The notes beneath the pieces are model-generated. The model saw only the letters and a program-made list of their open reading frames with translations. It ran no database searches and was not told the origin of the DNA. The translations under genes and the position numbers were made by a program. Below are positions 8,901 to 18,300 of a stretch of DNA of 64,000 nt, piece after piece; positions within the stretch are counted from its first letter, which is position 1; each line of letters opens with the position of its first letter. Location: positions 5,315 to 69,314 of the forward strand of contig CAYZQI010000005.1 in assembly GCA_964480455.1 (NCBI GenBank). Reading direction: 5' to 3'. The DNA is from JAABSX01 sp964480455 (GTDB taxonomy: Bacteria; Bacteroidota; Bacteroidia; Cytophagales; Microscillaceae).

Positions 8901-9397
8901 ATGTTTTGCAGGCCGTCCAAAAACGCTATGTGTAGCTTTTCATCAGAATGATTGACTAATTTAGATTTTTTTACAAAGCCATAGAGATTGCTTGAGTTCC
9001 ATTCATATTGAAAGCTCAACTGAATATCGTGGTTGATTTCCTCAAAAATGACTTTGTTGCCAAAGCGGTTTTGGTATAAATTTCTGCTAATTGAAAAATG
9101 CCCTTCACTACGCACTGAGAAGGGTTCCCAGACGATTTTTTTTCCATCTTTTGTCAGGCGAAGAAGGGTTTTGTTGCCCGTAACCTCTGCCATGTCTGTA
9201 ATTTTGTCATCAGTATAGTAAGGAAATAGGGCGAACTCTGAGTTTTTTCTTCCTGCACTCATGCCGCCATTGCTCGAGACGAATAGCCAGTGATTGGAGT
9301 CGCTCACAATGCTCATAAAAAAGGGGCGCATAGACTGCACATTCGGGATTTTGTAAAAAATCTCTTCGTTGATGACAACGCTCTGTAAGGTGTTCAT
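5978..9397 (-). CDS. GH149-type beta-1,3-oligoglucan phosphorylase
   Basis: The 1139-residue protein has no signal peptide and so is probably cytosolic. Its length and sequence style, with an SRRHGDPSRPWN motif near residues 419-430 and an N-terminal segment typical of the family, match GH149 phosphorylases. These cleave beta-1,3-gluco-oligosaccharides with phosphate to give alpha-glucose 1-phosphate. GH161 or GH94 are the alternatives; the GH17/GH16/GH30 neighbourhood favours a beta-1,3-glucan phosphorylase. A C/G-rich palindromic repeat is inserted in frame at 8173-8203 and encodes VPPSGAGGL (about residues 399-407), just before the conserved RHGDPSRPWN region. The frame stays open across it. 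The gene lies between the paralogous binding lipoprotein and the GH17 lipoprotein. Confidence 0.82.
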   Translation of the reverse strand: MNTLQSVVINEEIFYKIPNVQSMRPFFMSIVSDSNHWLFVSSNGGMSAGRKNSEFALFPYYTDDKITDMAEVTGNKTLLRLTKDGKKIVWEPFSVRSEGHFSISRNLYQNRFGNKVIFEEINHDIQLSFQYEWNSSNLYGFVKKSKLVNHSDEKLHIAFLDGLQNIMPYGVPSDLQTRTSNLADAYKRSELVPETGLGLFALSAIIVDKAEPSEALKANVAWSIGLEKPSYLLSTLQLQQFRRGEEITQEQDIKGEKGAYFVAGECTLEANQEKNWLTVANVNQTQSAVVALNEQIKNDKELAHKVLADANTGTERLTALNASADALQYTADELKDARHFSNALFNIMRGGIFDNNYQIEKQDFSNYLKKANKKVFEDSQSILNSLGEVFSVFELQNTVPPSGAGGLDFRRLATEYLPLKFSRRHGDPSRPWNQFSINTHSEIDGSKILDYQGNWRDIFQNWEALVYSYPSFIEGMVYKFLNASTFDGYNPYRVTKDGFDWETIEPDNPWSYIGYWGDHQIIYLLKFLEFAERQAAGTIEQLLSKNDFVYANVPYEIKPYSEIVKNPKDTIVFAHDNEAKIHQRIKTIGADGTLLTNQSNEIHRVNFAEKILATLLSKLSNFIPEGGIWMNTQRPEWNDANNALVGNGVSMVTLYYLRRFLKFFQPILQQSNAENLEVSAEMQAFFAQMLTTFEQYKPVLSASIDDATRKQITDALGNAGSNYRSHIYKKGFSGEKKSVATKEVSKLISNALEFLEHSIKANKRTDHLYHAYNLMSYQENGIKITYLSEMLEGQVAVLSAGYLSPTEGLQVLDALRSSALYRADQNSYILYPNKNLLGFLQKNNIPQKSLEDSALLTKLLQEGNTRITEKDVKGNFHFNGNFKNAGDLAIALDELDEKYQPLVATERAKVLQIFEEVFNHKEFTGRSGTFYGYEGLGSIYWHMVSKLLLAAQETCLQAIAQNADEATIKQLTAHYYEINAGIGAHKSPEAYGAFPITPYSHTPLGKGAQQPGMTGQVKEDILSRIGELGVFAKDGKLHLEPQILRREEFLSEEKTVNYFDVKGEKQSLKVPQNALFFTKCQVPIIYEIADFEGIEIFEGEQSSRKYAQSFLDREDAEQIFKRNGKISLVKIKVKKEKLI
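8173..8203. repeat. Palindromic repeat inserted in frame in the GH149 gene
   Basis: The stretch aagcccccagcccccgaagg plus ggg and flanking bases has the same layout as the intergenic C/G-rich repeats of this locus, but lies inside an open reading frame. It is read as a P, S, G and A-rich loop of about ten residues and does not shift the frame. Confidence 0.8.
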
Positions 9398-9445
9398 TAT
9401 TGATTATCTATTGTTAGTTATTAGTTATAAAAACAGCACAAAAAA

Positions 9446-9531
9446 GTCCCCCAAAGGGAGAGTTTCTGACCCTAACCCAACTCTCCCCTGAGGGAAGTAG
9501 AAATCCCCCAAAGGGGGATTTAGGGGGCTGT
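9446..9531. repeat. C/G-rich palindromic repeat cluster
   Basis: Units such as gtcccccaaagggag, ctcccctgaggg and tcccccaaagggggattta lie between the GH149 gene and the second binding lipoprotein. This array is nearly the same as the one at 11271-11371, including the closing segment gggggatttagggggttgtg (here with ctg). Confidence 0.75.
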
Positions 9532-9545
9532 GGGCTTGTATTGTA

Positions 9546-10062
9546 TTATTGTGCTCTAAAAGATACATTGTCTATGAAAATAGTACCTGATGCCCCTTCG
9601 ACATCACCTGTAACTAATTCTATCAAGAGAGATACTCCCCCCGCAACATTGGCCGCCGTAGTAAAGGTGTAAGTCCTTGTTGTCCAAGTACTAGGCACAT
9701 TGGGGTCTCCTCCAACAAGCGTGTGCTGTACTGCTCCACCATCAGAGCCTTCGGCAGATTCAGAAAATGCGAATGCGTTTAATACTGCACTCGCAACAAG
9801 AGGGTCTCCTGCATCAGAGCGTATATCAAATTTTACTACATAAGTTGTATTGGGCTGAATTACTCCTACACCAAAGCGCGTCTGCTTGATGGCAGGGTTG
9901 CTTGCCCGCGCAGTTTTGATGCGTGCTGAGTTCGTTCCGCCACCATTGCTTTCATTGGTAACAATGGTTGTAGATGTGCCTGTTTGGTTGGCAAATAATT
10001 CCCAGCAGCCTGCATCTGCCTCAAAATCACCATCTACTATAAACTCACCTGCTGGAGGGGTT
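9546..10062. repeat. Long imperfect direct repeat shared with 12369-12888
   Basis: The 3' ~515 bp of this gene, encoding the CBM4/9-like domain, match the 3' end of the 981-residue gene at 12369-12888 with high identity at DNA level. Stretches of 20 or more identical bases occur, for example around 9961 and 12781. The repeats are in the same orientation and bracket the GH16 gene. Confidence 0.8.
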
Positions 10063-11219
10063 GGGCAGTTGTTACCACCACCTCCACCACCAAGGGTATG
10101 GAAGTAAACATTATCTAAATAAATAGTAGTTGAGCCATCACCGCCATCAAATTTGAACTGAATAACCTCAGCTAGATTTACGGGTGCAAATGAAGACAAG
10201 GGAATGTCAATGCTGCTCCAGCCAGAGGTAGGTACAGTCAGTGCAACGGGTGTTTCAACACCTCCACTACTAATTAAGAATACGTTGAGGGCTGTGGCAT
10301 TGGTAGAGTAATAATCTAAATGTAGAGATTGATAAGTAGATACATTGACACTATTGCCTTCACCAGCGATGTCTATGCCTTGATAATTGAAATTAGGATA
10401 AGACAGCGTATTGTTTCCTGTAATGGCTATTTGTCCAGCAGTACCAAACCCAGATTGTCCCCAGTTAGGGTTGAAGTTGGTATTTGCTACATCTTCGTAA
10501 CTATCGCTAAAAATAGAAAGCACCTCTTCGGCAGGATCTGTAGGTGTTGGGGCTGCTACTGTAGGTGCGCCTGCTGGTGGCGGTGGCGGTGGCACTTCTG
10601 ATTCACCATAGAAATAGACATTGTCTATGTATAGATTTGCCAATGTGCCAGAAAGTACCATTTGGGCTAGGTTCGCTCGAGAGCTAAGTCCTGTAAAACT
10701 ACTAAGAGGAATATCTAGGCTTATCCAGTTTCCAGAAGATAGTGAGGAATTACTAATCGTAATTTCGTGGCTAGAGTCATCACCTCCATTAAACACGCCA
10801 TTTGCCCCAAAATCAATCAAAAGAACTTTAAATACACTTCCTACACTGATAGGGTCTGGAGTCCAGATGTCCATGTGGAGGGTATCCATATCCATTGCAT
10901 TGATAGGAGTGCTTGAGAACTCGACCCTTGCAAAATTAAGATTGCGGTACTGTATCACATCATCGCCTGCTACTTGGATAAAAGATACTTCTGTGGTAGA
11001 AGATGCCCTTGGGCTACTCCAAGTGTCCACAGGCCCATTGGTGTAGGCATTGCTGTAAAGCGATTTTACACTATTTGCACTTCTATCAGGCGGGGCGGGT
11101 GCAACGGCAGTAGGTATAGGAATGTTGATAGTTACTTCCTCTTCATCGCAACCCATTATGAGCATTGCGCTGAGAAAGAGCAACCCTATTTTGGATATTA
11201 AACCATTAAACTTTGTCAT
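9546..11219 (-). CDS. Glycan-binding lipoprotein with three beta-sandwich modules
   Basis: The 557-residue protein carries a lipoprotein signal (LIMGC, Cys24). After a proline-rich linker come two beta-sandwich modules (about 40-208 and 222-372). Both end in an (L)YxDNVYF motif and share a SIDIPLSSF or SLDIPLSSF strand, and both resemble carbohydrate-binding modules. Residues ~385-557 resemble CBM4/9 (pfam02018-like), with FIVDGDFEADAGCWE at the start and FIDNVSFRA at the end. No catalytic domain is visible. The likely role is surface capture of beta-glucan, a counterpart of SusE/F-type binding proteins. It is a shortened paralogue of the 981-residue protein at 12369-15314, and the two flank the GH16 gene. 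Confidence 0.8.
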   Translation of the reverse strand: MTKFNGLISKIGLLFLSAMLIMGCDEEEVTINIPIPTAVAPAPPDRSANSVKSLYSNAYTNGPVDTWSSPRASSTTEVSFIQVAGDDVIQYRNLNFARVEFSSTPINAMDMDTLHMDIWTPDPISVGSVFKVLLIDFGANGVFNGGDDSSHEITISNSSLSSGNWISLDIPLSSFTGLSSRANLAQMVLSGTLANLYIDNVYFYGESEVPPPPPPAGAPTVAAPTPTDPAEEVLSIFSDSYEDVANTNFNPNWGQSGFGTAGQIAITGNNTLSYPNFNYQGIDIAGEGNSVNVSTYQSLHLDYYSTNATALNVFLISSGGVETPVALTVPTSGWSSIDIPLSSFAPVNLAEVIQFKFDGGDGSTTIYLDNVYFHTLGGGGGGNNCPTPPAGEFIVDGDFEADAGCWELFANQTGTSTTIVTNESNGGGTNSARIKTARASNPAIKQTRFGVGVIQPNTTYVVKFDIRSDAGDPLVASAVLNAFAFSESAEGSDGGAVQHTLVGGDPNVPSTWTTRTYTFTTAANVAGGVSLLIELVTGDVEGASGTIFIDNVSFRAQ

Positions 11220-11270
11220 AATACAATATTTTTTTGTTTTGAAATTTATTCAAGTAATTGCTGTGAAACC

Positions 11271-11371
11271 TAACAGTCCGACAGCCCCCAAAGGGGAAGT
11301 TTGACCCCAGCTCTCCCCTCGGGGGGAGGAAGTTTGAAAAGTCCCCCAAAGGGGGATTTAGGGGGTTGTGG
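11271..11371. repeat. C/G-rich palindromic repeat cluster
   Basis: Units agcccccaaaggggaag, ctcccctcggggggag and gtcccccaaagggggattta lie between the GH16 gene and the shorter binding lipoprotein. The order of units matches the cluster at 9446-9531, so one array is probably a copy of the other or both are copies of one composite element. Confidence 0.75.
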
Positions 11372-11384
11372 GCTATGAGTTTGT

Positions 11385-12206
11385 TTATATCTGCTTATAC
11401 ACCCTTACATAATCTATAAACATAGATTGCGGAAAGGGTGTACCCGAGGTAGGGAAACCTACAAAAGTACCGCCTACGGCTACATTGAGCAGTAGGTAAA
11501 AAGGTTTGTCAAAGACCCACTCTCCTGTTACATCAGAAGGGGTAACTCTTTTGTATAAGAAGCCATCAACAAAAAAATCAATGTAGTTTTCGCCCCACTC
11601 GATGGCATAGATGTAAAAATCTGTATCAAAACGCCCATCTTGCAATCCATACGGTTTTGTGATGGCATCACCCGCAGAGTAGCCTGGCCCGTGTACGCTG
11701 CCATAAGTGATGAAAGATTGCTGTCCTTTTTGCTCCATGATGTCTATCTCGCCTGCTTGAGGCCAGGGGTTTGTATCAATATCAGCACCTAACATCCAGA
11801 AAGCAGGCCAGATGCCGGGTCCTGTGGGCGTTTTGATGCGTGCTTCAATTCTACCATATTGCTGCTCAACCTTTCCTTTGGTGGTGATTCTTCCCGAGGT
11901 ATAGCTTGGTCCTGCGTTTCTGATGGCAGTGATGCGCAAGTTTCCATTTCCGTCCATGGCAACGTTGTTGGGGTTGTTGGTATAGACCTGAAACTCACCA
12001 TTGCCCCAGCCATTATCACCCGTGCCTAGGTCAAATACCCAGTTATCAGGACTGGGTGCTGTACCCGCCGCTCCTTCAAATTCATCGCTCCAGACAAGTT
12101 CATAGTTTCTTTCGGGTAGGGTTTGTACTGCGTCTATCTCGCAGCCTGTGAGCAGCAGTAGCCAGCCAAGTGCTACAAAAACTGCAATTTTACTTTCTGT
12201 TTTCAT
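11385..12206 (-). CDS. GH16 endo-beta-1,3-glucanase (laminarinase) lipoprotein
   Basis: The 273-residue protein has a lipoprotein signal (LLTGC, Cys22) followed directly by a single GH16 domain. The family catalytic motif is intact as E153-I-D155-I-M-E158, with E153 as nucleophile, D155 assisting and E158 as acid/base. The substrate-cleft segments LVWSDEFEG and GIWPAFWMLG are those of laminarinase-like GH16_3 enzymes. It should make the first endo cuts in beta-1,3-glucan on the cell surface. It lies between the two paralogous binding lipoproteins, which supports shared substrate handling. There is no C-terminal T9SS domain or accessory CBM, so it depends on its neighbours for binding. Confidence 0.92.
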   Translation of the reverse strand: MKTESKIAVFVALGWLLLLTGCEIDAVQTLPERNYELVWSDEFEGAAGTAPSPDNWVFDLGTGDNGWGNGEFQVYTNNPNNVAMDGNGNLRITAIRNAGPSYTSGRITTKGKVEQQYGRIEARIKTPTGPGIWPAFWMLGADIDTNPWPQAGEIDIMEQKGQQSFITYGSVHGPGYSAGDAITKPYGLQDGRFDTDFYIYAIEWGENYIDFFVDGFLYKRVTPSDVTGEWVFDKPFYLLLNVAVGGTFVGFPTSGTPFPQSMFIDYVRVYKQI

Positions 12207-12249
12207 GATATTCGTCTTAATTTTTTTGATTTAAAATATTTTTTCTGAC

Positions 12250-12327
12250 AGCGTGAGTAGCTTTTAAATGCTTTTTACTCACTTTTGCTTAATTGAGCGG
12301 TAGCATTTTCCTAAGAAAGTGCTACCG
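12250..12327. other. Two intercistronic hairpins
   Basis: Between the 981-residue lipoprotein gene and the GH16 gene lie two inverted repeats. The first pairs gtgagta with tactcac (12252-12281). The second is a 13-bp stem at 12298-12310/12315-12327 (cggtagca arm) with a ctaa loop and one G-T pair. On the minus strand no T-run follows either, so they look more like RNA-processing or partial-attenuation hairpins than full terminators. Confidence 0.55.
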
Positions 12328-12368
12328 TTATTTTTCTAAATTGATGTTCAAGGGGTGTAAGTATTTGC

Positions 12369-15314
12369 TTACTGTGCTCTCAGCGACACATTGTCTATGA
12401 AGACTGTACCTGTGGTTGTTTCACCGCCACCGATAAGCTCTATCAAGAGAGATAAGCCTCCTTCAACATTGCCTGCGGTAGTAAAGGTATAAGTTCTGGT
12501 TGTCCAAGCGCTAGGTACATTTGCATCTCCTTGCACTAGGGCATGCTGTACTGCCCCCGTACCTGAGCCTTCTGCAGCTTCAGAAAATGTAAAAGCATTT
12601 AATACAGAGCCATTCGCTACTGGGTCAGCAGCATCTGAGCGGATGTCAAAGGTTACTACATACGTAGTATTGGGCTGTATCACGCCTACTCCAAAGCGTG
12701 TTTGCTTGATGCCAGGGTTGCCTCCTTGGGCAGTTTTGATGCGTGCTGAGTTGGTGCCACCTCCATTGCTTTCATTGGTTACAATGGTTGTAGATGTGCC
12801 TGCTTGGTTGGCAAAAAGCTCCCAGCAACCTGCATTTGCCTCAAAATTACCGTCCACGATAAAGTCGCCTGCGGGAGGTGCGGGACAGACGCCACCTCTG
12901 ACAAAGTAAATATTATCTAGGAAAATATCCTGATTTCCATCGCCACCATCAAATTTGAATTGACCTATATTGTTCAAATCCAATACACCAATAACATTAG
13001 TAAAATCAGATAAAGGAATGATTGCGGTATTCCAACCTGAGGTAGGTACTGTCAAATCGAATGAGGCTTCTGCTGCTCCAGGCCCAGGATTACTGATAAG
13101 AAAAACTCTTAGTGTTGTAGCATTTGCAGAGTAATAGTTTAGATGTAAAGCATCATAAGTAGATACATCTTGCAAGCTACCTGCAAAGTCTAACCCCTGA
13201 TAACTAAAGTTGGCATAATGTAGTGCCGTATTTCCTGCAATAGAAGGTTGTGTTACTGACCAGTTTTCCTGTGGTTGCTGTCCCCAATAAGGAGCAAGGT
13301 CTATCGGATTAGGAACAGTGGGGTAAGAATCACTAAATATTGAAAGCACATCTGCCGCATCTGCAGTAGGTGTTGGTGCAGCCACTACTGGTACTACAGG
13401 TGGTGCTGGGGAATCCCAGAAATAAATATTGTCTAAGAAAATATCATCAGTCTGGCTACCACCATCAAATTTGAATTCCTTTACTGCACTAAAATTGATG
13501 CCATTAAATTCAGATAGAGGAATATCTACACTATTCCAACCTGAAGTAGGTACATTCAGCGCAAATGGTCTTTCCTGTCCATCAGTACTAATGAGATATA
13601 CATTCAGTGCATTTGCATTTACTGAATAATAATCAATGTGAAGAAAGTCAGCGTTAGCAATATCTATGCTGTTGCCTTCGCCACCTATAAGCAGCCCTTG
13701 ATAAAAGAAGTTGATGTAGTGTAAAGTATTGTTTCCTTCAATTTGAGTTTGCTCTACTGCCCAGCCTGGCTGAGGTTGTCCCCAGTTAGGGTCTAGGACC
13801 GTGCCTGCTACATTTTCATAAGAATCACTAAATATTGAAAACGACACATCTTCGGCAGGCGTAGTAGGTACTGGAGCAGCGGTAGGTGGTGTTACAGGAG
13901 TTCTGTAAAAATACACATTGTCCATATAAATATTGGGCAATGTGCCAGAAAGCACCATTTGCCCTAAATTAGCACGAGAAGTAAGCCCTGTAAAGCTAGA
14001 GAGCGGAATATCTAAGCTGACCCATTCTCCAGTGCTTAATTGGTTGCTAGGTATCGTGATTTCATGGTTTGAGTCATCATCTCCTCCGAATGCGCCATTT
14101 GCGCCAAGGTCTGCCAAAAGTATTTTAAATTCGTTGGGAGCATTGGTAGGGTCTGGAGTCCAGATGTCCATGTGTAAAACGCCCATGCTTGAAGCATCTA
14201 CGGTAGGAGTAAAAAACTCAATGCCTACAAAGTTAAGGTTTTTGTAGCGTATTACATCATCACCTTCTACTTGAACAAAAAACTCATCTACTGTCGAGAA
14301 TAAGTAGCGTGCGTTCCAAGTGCCTATGGGTACATTGGTGTAAGCATTGCTATACAATGAAATGACATCTTCGGCATCGCGAGCTGGTGGAATTGGTGCG
14401 ACTTCTTCGGGGCCTACGGGTTCTCCTATTGAGGTAATTTCTAATGAACCTTCTGATTCTTCGCCGTTTAAAGTAGCAGTGATGGTTGTGGTGCCTGCAT
14501 CTATGATTGAAACAGCCCCTTTATCATCTACTCCCGCAGTACCAGGCTCGGAAGAGCTAAATACAAAATAAGAGGGCGAAATATTGACTACTTGATTGAT
14601 ACCATTGGGTAAAATTGCTTTTGCTTGCAAACCACCAATATTAAGTATCTGTCCTGTTTCGGCATCACTGATGACTTGGTTTTGCCCTTCCAGAATAATA
14701 CCTGTTGGGCTGCCGAGGTCAGATAGATTTTCGTATTTTACTTCATCAATCCAAAAGGTATAACCCCTGCCTTCTTCTGGGTCTGGGCCAGCGGCAAAGT
14801 AAAGTAAACCTTTTTCACCTACGAGCTTTGAAGCATCGGGTATAGGGAGGATTACTTTTTGCCAATTGGTATTGACAAGTAGGTTAGGCAGGGTAACTAC
14901 ATATTTATTTTCTCCTAGGTCATTTCCAAAACCTAGCTCACCAATAGAAACAGGCTGACTTGCTTTAATGTAAAAGGTGAGTGCATTGTAGCCTGAGAGG
15001 TCTCGTCCGCTGGTGCTAAAAAACACACCTCCAGCGAAAGCTCCGTCAGGGCTATCTGCATCAGGCACTGCAAAGCGCATAGATTGTCTTGAGTTATTAA
15101 AAGTTACTTGATTATCTACTTGAAAGGCGGTTACATCTGAACCTCCAAAGGCGGCATATTGTAAATCACCCGTGAAATCATCTATAAAGACCTCGCCTGT
15201 AGTAGGGAAGGTGAGGGGTTGCAGTTCGTCTATGTCTCTTTTTTCGCAGCCCAGCATTAGAGATAATCCAATGAGGAGCAGCGTGAATGTGTAAATTGAT
15301 TGTGTTTTTTTCAT
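12369..15314 (-). CDS. Large multi-modular glycan-binding lipoprotein
   Basis: The 981-residue protein has a lipoprotein signal (LMLGC, Cys23). Visible modules, with approximate residues: an N-terminal CBM-like sandwich 40-195, an Ig/BIG2-like domain 200-295 (with TTTITATLNG), one module shared with the first sandwich of the 557-residue paralogue 305-475, two copies of the second sandwich 480-645 and 650-800, and a CBM4/9-like domain 810-981. The modules are separated by proline/threonine-rich linkers. No catalytic motif is seen. It is probably a surface glycan-binding protein that holds laminarin-like chains for the GH16 and barrel-fused enzymes. Repeated internal modules and near-identity with the paralogue point to recent duplication. 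Confidence 0.8.
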   Translation of the reverse strand: MKKTQSIYTFTLLLIGLSLMLGCEKRDIDELQPLTFPTTGEVFIDDFTGDLQYAAFGGSDVTAFQVDNQVTFNNSRQSMRFAVPDADSPDGAFAGGVFFSTSGRDLSGYNALTFYIKASQPVSIGELGFGNDLGENKYVVTLPNLLVNTNWQKVILPIPDASKLVGEKGLLYFAAGPDPEEGRGYTFWIDEVKYENLSDLGSPTGIILEGQNQVISDAETGQILNIGGLQAKAILPNGINQVVNISPSYFVFSSSEPGTAGVDDKGAVSIIDAGTTTITATLNGEESEGSLEITSIGEPVGPEEVAPIPPARDAEDVISLYSNAYTNVPIGTWNARYLFSTVDEFFVQVEGDDVIRYKNLNFVGIEFFTPTVDASSMGVLHMDIWTPDPTNAPNEFKILLADLGANGAFGGDDDSNHEITIPSNQLSTGEWVSLDIPLSSFTGLTSRANLGQMVLSGTLPNIYMDNVYFYRTPVTPPTAAPVPTTPAEDVSFSIFSDSYENVAGTVLDPNWGQPQPGWAVEQTQIEGNNTLHYINFFYQGLLIGGEGNSIDIANADFLHIDYYSVNANALNVYLISTDGQERPFALNVPTSGWNSVDIPLSEFNGINFSAVKEFKFDGGSQTDDIFLDNIYFWDSPAPPVVPVVAAPTPTADAADVLSIFSDSYPTVPNPIDLAPYWGQQPQENWSVTQPSIAGNTALHYANFSYQGLDFAGSLQDVSTYDALHLNYYSANATTLRVFLISNPGPGAAEASFDLTVPTSGWNTAIIPLSDFTNVIGVLDLNNIGQFKFDGGDGNQDIFLDNIYFVRGGVCPAPPAGDFIVDGNFEANAGCWELFANQAGTSTTIVTNESNGGGTNSARIKTAQGGNPGIKQTRFGVGVIQPNTTYVVTFDIRSDAADPVANGSVLNAFTFSEAAEGSGTGAVQHALVQGDANVPSAWTTRTYTFTTAGNVEGGLSLLIELIGGGETTTGTVFIDNVSLRAQ

Positions 15315-15370
15315 TTTAATAATATTTCTTTTTACTTATTGGATATTTAATCACTGATATTTTGGTGTGT

Positions 15371-18300
15371 TTAATTGTTCAGATTTATTTGAATGTAAGT
15401 ACGTATCTCCCATTCATTGCCATTAGGGAATCCGATGGCATCGGGGTCAGGTACAAACTCACCTGAGGCATCAATGCTTTCTATGGGTGAATATCTATTG
15501 GAGAATCTATCGAGGGTTCGGTAGGTAGCCATAATTCCGATTCTGGTGCCAGGGAGCAGAAACCAATCAGGCTTACTGATTTCGTAAGAGAGGTCGCCAA
15601 TGAGCTGCACGGGGAAGGTAAGGTTAAAGTCGCGGTGGTAGTCAAAAGGCCCCCAATCATCAAACCTAGCAATGGTAGTGAGCTTAAATTTGTTAAAAAT
15701 GGTGCGTACATCAAGTCCGTAGCGGTTGATGGTTCTTTCACTATCACCATTTGCTTGCCCATTGCCAGCATATAAATTAGTAATGAAGCCAAAGTTAGGC
15801 TGCAACTTAGATACAATTCTGGCATTGACCTCCCAAAGGTCTTGCGCAGGCGCAGAGCCAGGAAAGGCAAAAAGATTTCTATTGGCTAAAACACCGATGG
15901 CTGCATCTTGTATGGTGGGCAAGTGGCGATAAACAAAACCCAGACTGGCGGCAAAAGGTGCATCTTCCGAACGGTCATTGTCCCATTGGTACATCCAAGT
16001 AGCAGGAGTAGGGTCATAAGTAAGCAATAGCTCACCGCCTATGGTTTCTCTGTTTCCTCTCACGGCAAAGGGGTCATCTAAGATATTTCGTGGGCGTGCA
16101 GGTGCTAGCATACCCGATGGCACAGGTCCTTCTATGGGTTTTTGGAATAGGAAGTTAGGTGCAATCTGTAAGTTGCCCACATTTACAGCAAAACCTGTCA
16201 AGATATTGTACATATTACCTGCACCCACATCTTTGAGTCTCCAGCCTGTGATGGTCTGGGTCTGGTCAAATCCTCCATTGGCTACTAGCCCCATATACGA
16301 AGCCAATCCGTACCATTGGAAAGCTCCACTGGCATAGGTAAGTTTGATTTTCCCACCGAAGTTGTCGCTGCTCTTAATTTGGCTTTGGAAGGCTTCGCCA
16401 TCTCTCATTACTTGGAAAGTACGCCCGTTGAGTGGTTGTCCTCCCCAAAGCCCACCAATATTAAAGGTAAACTTCTCGAATTTTCGTGAGATACTCAAAG
16501 AGGCTCTTCTTGTTTTTGGTGTAGGTACAGCAAAAGAACTTTCTAACCCAGTTCTCTGAACTAGGTCTTCGTGAAATATGGCTGCTACATCAAATTTACC
16601 TATTTGTCGTCTATATTTTATTAAGATGGCTGGGTTGGCTCCCCACCAGAGTTCAGGTCCGAAAGCCAGTGTAAGTCCCTTCAAAACTCTTTTTCCTTCC
16701 ACTTCAAATCCAAAAGGTGCTTGCCCGTTGTAGATGTCTATGTTGGGTCCGTAGTTTGCCTCAGGATATAGCCCAAAGAAGTCACCTTCATAGCCCCAGT
16801 GATAATGCCCAGTACGGTAGAAACCAGTAAGTTTAAAGTCTTTTGCGTCCCAAGTATAACTGGCTCTGTAGAGCTGGATTCTATTATTGTTGATTTCTTC
16901 GGGGCCGTTAGGTGTATTTACCGTGATAGGCCTTCCTCTGTTTTCATAAAATACTTCGTCGATGGGGTTTACGGCTACATTTCCTAATACATTGAACTGC
17001 ACATTTGCCTTCATGTTGGGTGCAGGCCTTGCGGTTACGCCTACATTGAAAGACTGCATGTGGTCAAAACCTGTACTTGAGGGAAAGGTATTGCTTGTAG
17101 GGTCGGCAGAAGCAGGTGTACTTATGAGGCTACCACCTGTATTGAAAGTATAGAAGTTGGCTTGTAGGTCGCTCAGATACAATTTTCCTTTGTCTTTTGA
17201 TTCTAGCGCGGCTTTGTCGCCTCTAGCTTTGAGCATAGCCTCAGCTATAGATACATTGTCAAGCAATGAAAGTGCTGCTTGGCTATTGGTGGTGTAGGGG
17301 TTGAAGGTATGGGCATCTTTCAAGACATAATAGGCGGCGCGTGGGTAGAGTTCATAAGTGCCTCGCTCGTCTGTAAGCCCTTTGGCACAAATGCCAAACC
17401 ACTCTTCGTTCATGTTATTTTGTCCTTCTACAAAGTCATTTCGGTAGCCGCCATTTGCCCAGGAGGCTGTGGCATCATGCTCATCTAGCCCTACGGTCTG
17501 CCCAGTTTTCCACCAACCATCACTGAATTGAAAGGTAAAACCTCCGAGTGAGTTGCCACTTTTGCCCAAACCTGCGGCATTGGCATAGATTTCTTTCCAG
17601 TTACTGAGCAATATTTCAGCTTGGTACTCTTGATCTTCTTTGTTAGCTTGTGTATTGTAGGCATCTGCCCCAAATTCGGTAAGAACTATAGGTTTGTCAT
17701 ATTCTTTTCTGACTCTCTCGAACATGTCTGTAAAAGAAGCTCCACGATAAACATTGATGCCTAGTATATCTACCTCTTTACACTCTTTGGCGATTATTTC
17801 TAAGAAAAGAAGGTCGCCATTACAAATAGCAATGGGGTGTTTTTGGCTCACTGCTTTCATGGCTTTTGAGGCCTCGTTGAAGAGTTTGTACATAAACTCA
17901 GCATCTCTGGTGGACTGTCGGTCTTGGATAGGAATGTCCTCAGTTTCGGCTCCTCTCCAAAAGAGCCCGTAGTTGTTTTCATTTCCTAATAAAAACAGTA
18001 ACAGACCTGGGGTGTTTTGGTACTCTTGTACCATTTGTGTAACTTCTTTTAGGAGGAGTTCTTTTACGAGGGGGTTAGAATAATCTGTATTGGGCACCCA
18101 AGCTCCATTGAGCGTAAGCCCGTACCTACCAAAAGAATGATTAAGCATGGTATAAATTCCATATTTGTCGTAGATATACTCTATCCAGCGAGCAGGTACG
18201 CCTGTGTACATACGCACAGCATTTACACCCATGTTCTTCAATAACGACATCTCAGCGTCTAGGGCAGCTCTCACGAGGTCATCGGGTTGTTTCCATAGAC

